From Inhella crocodyli (GTDB taxonomy: Bacteria; Pseudomonadota; Gammaproteobacteria; Burkholderiales; Burkholderiaceae_C), in assembly GCF_004004565.1 (NCBI RefSeq), contig NZ_SACM01000003.1, positions 310,001 to 374,000 on the forward strand: 64,000 bases of DNA. Reading direction: 5' to 3'. The notes under the pieces are model-generated. The model did not search any database and had not been told where the DNA came from. It saw only the letters and a list, made by a program, of their open reading frames with translations. The first letter of the stretch is position 1. Every line of letters starts with the position of its first letter. The translations under genes were made by a program, and so were the position numbers. Positions 63,701-64,000 of this stretch are shown here, one piece after another.

Positions 63701-64000
63701 GCCTTCGTCCTCTTCGGGCAGCGCATCGTTTCGTTGACCGAAGCCGACGTGGGCTTGCATGCGGAGTTGCTGCTGCGCTTGCCCGACGGGCGCGGCGGCT
63801 ACCACCCCCCGGGCTTGTTCTTGCCCGCTGCCGAGCGCTACCACTTGGCGTCGCGCATCGACCGCTGGGTGCTGCGTCAGGTCATCGACTGCCTGCAGCG
63901 CTCGCCCGACCGCGAGCGCTTGGGGCTGCTCAGCATCAACCTCTCGGGGCAGTCGGTGGGCGACCGGGCGTTCCACGCCCACGCCCTGGCGCTGCTGCGG
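60728..64000 (+). CDS. GAF/multi-PAS/GGDEF/EAL signalling protein, partial
   Basis: A gene open to the window end, at least 1091 residues. It has a GAF domain (residues 1-150; CAHAIQGDALFEVPDA), then about five PAS/PAC modules. The second has GTILQASPAAAAISGY and the last VTWLNPVAERLTGW. The GGDEF domain has an intact motif at residues 882-886 (LGGDEF). The start of an EAL domain follows, with the motif replaced by LHAELLLRL, where EAL should be. It is likely a dual or sensing cyclic di-GMP protein. There is no membrane segment. The EAL active site is not all visible. Confidence 0.9.
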   Translation, partial: MSMSEQERLQALADLEVMDSAAEREFDALVAIASAVCNTPISLISLVDDRRQWFKANVGLPGVTETPREVAFCAHAIQGDALFEVPDATQDARFADNPLVTGQPDIRFYAGEPLRLSNGARVGTLCVIDRSPRVLDEHQRTVLRHLSVAAVQALEGRHALRALQRAREALRAAESRFGGLTQVAPVGVFAADAQGRAIYTNARWRSIYGLSDDQALGDGWASTLHPDDRDTVFAAWRDAVAARRELDLSFRIQRPDGNLRRVHCRARGLRGEDGELSGYVGSVEDVTDRSLSADALLDLLQSQFIVTVTDLKGTILQASPAAAAISGYTVQELVGAPHNIVNAGVHPKEFFQGMYDTLQAGRTWRSEKCNRRKDGSIYWVDAVLAPLPGLDGRTERYVSIATDITARKAQEAALGRLQALLEQTGEVAGVGGWELEIGAAGPVWTDQTCRIHGVPPGHRPSLEEALDFYAPEAKPVISEAVARALATGGGWDLELPVIRRDGRRIWARAVGHVEMRDGQAVRLMGAFQDITEKRRQADELRGAHQRMRLAAESGGIGIWDFEVATSTLTWDAQMHRLYDSPNDGRPLGHADWRDRIHPEDVGRAEADLARAHATGEPFDSEFRVVWRDGSVHHMRATALIEKDATGRPLRTVGVNWDVTPLREMAAQLAEQHELLHVTLESIGDAVITTDQAAKVTWLNPVAERLTGWPKAEASGRHLDEVFQIVNEATRLPAKNPVLTCLSEGKIVGLANHTVLLARDGQEYGIEDSAAPIRRPGGEVLGAVLVFHDVTEQRRMSGEMSYRATHDPLTDLFNRTELDQRLRALLHAAHADGSQHALLYIDLDQFKVVNDTCGHSAGDELLQQVAKLMQRCVRSRDVLARLGGDEFGVLLEQCTTEQAMRVAQKICDEMELFRFARGDQRFRVGASIGLVPVDRRFATPALVMQAADAACYSAKESGRNRVHEWVETDANLAHRHAEMQWSTRLEQALDDDAFVLFGQRIVSLTEADVGLHAELLLRLPDGRGGYHPPGLFLPAAERYHLASRIDRWVLRQVIDCLQRSPDRERLGLLSINLSGQSVGDRAFHAHALALLR

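Noticed and set aside
60542-63982. Minus-strand frame of over 1100 codons opposite the PAS/GGDEF gene
   Set aside because: The plus strand shows clear GAF, PAS and GGDEF motifs; the minus frame has none.

Overview
The window is chromosomal DNA of a high-GC betaproteobacterium, most likely Burkholderiales near Comamonadaceae. The family-level evidence is a DUF3567 protein, a DUF3108 protein and a DUF4197 protein, a KatG catalase-peroxidase, a GhrA-type reductase and dense short-overlap operons. No rRNA, tRNA, phage, transposase or CRISPR array was seen. Genes are packed on both strands. Most very long alternative reading frames are shadows caused by the high GC, and were left out.

Layout. 1-2615: a co-directional run of glutathione peroxidase (cut by the window edge), GhrA-like reductase, methyltransferase and glutathione S-transferase. 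2616-4480: an acetyltransferase, then two nearly identical ~450 bp units, each carrying a small exported protein gene with its own operator-like palindrome and terminator, around one unrelated gene. 4490-11193: DUF2332, CopD-like and cupin genes, then a complete MacA-MacB-outer membrane factor efflux operon. 11278-12032: a membrane protein and a thioredoxin-like protein. 12216-15340: an AT-richer island that reads as an integron gene-cassette array. It has an attI-like site and eight cassettes, all on the + strand, separated by attC sites, but no integrase gene beside the attI-like end. 15505-20098: TruD, RecG and an Fe(II)/2-oxoglutarate oxygenase. 20232-28257: membrane, binding-protein, transporter, histidine kinase and DUF genes. 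28290-32212: a DUF4197 protein, a peptide-type binding protein and a LacI regulator with a consensus operator. 32283-36531: a GntR-regulated ABC exporter operon with a perfect palindromic operator. 36520-46151: flavin reductase, AmpG-like permease, M48 protease, a LytS/LytTR two-component pair, an anion transporter, a second peptide-type binding protein, an anchor-type exported protein and a metallo-hydrolase. 46344-49308: an amino-acid-type binding protein, an exported thiamine-binding protein behind a TPP riboswitch, and a diguanylate cyclase. 49470-54181: KatG, SRAP peptidase and an HD-GYP protein. 54381-64000: a zinc-ribbon membrane protein, two amidohydrolase-like proteins with missing metal ligands, a LysE exporter and a large GAF/PAS/GGDEF/EAL protein cut by the window end.

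The points most worth a second look are the integrase-less cassette array, the TPP riboswitch controlling a secreted thiamine-binding domain, the duplicated small-protein unit, the amidohydrolase pair, and a membrane protein with an Ivy-like lysozyme-inhibitor tail. Family assignments rest on reading motifs by eye; no database search was run.
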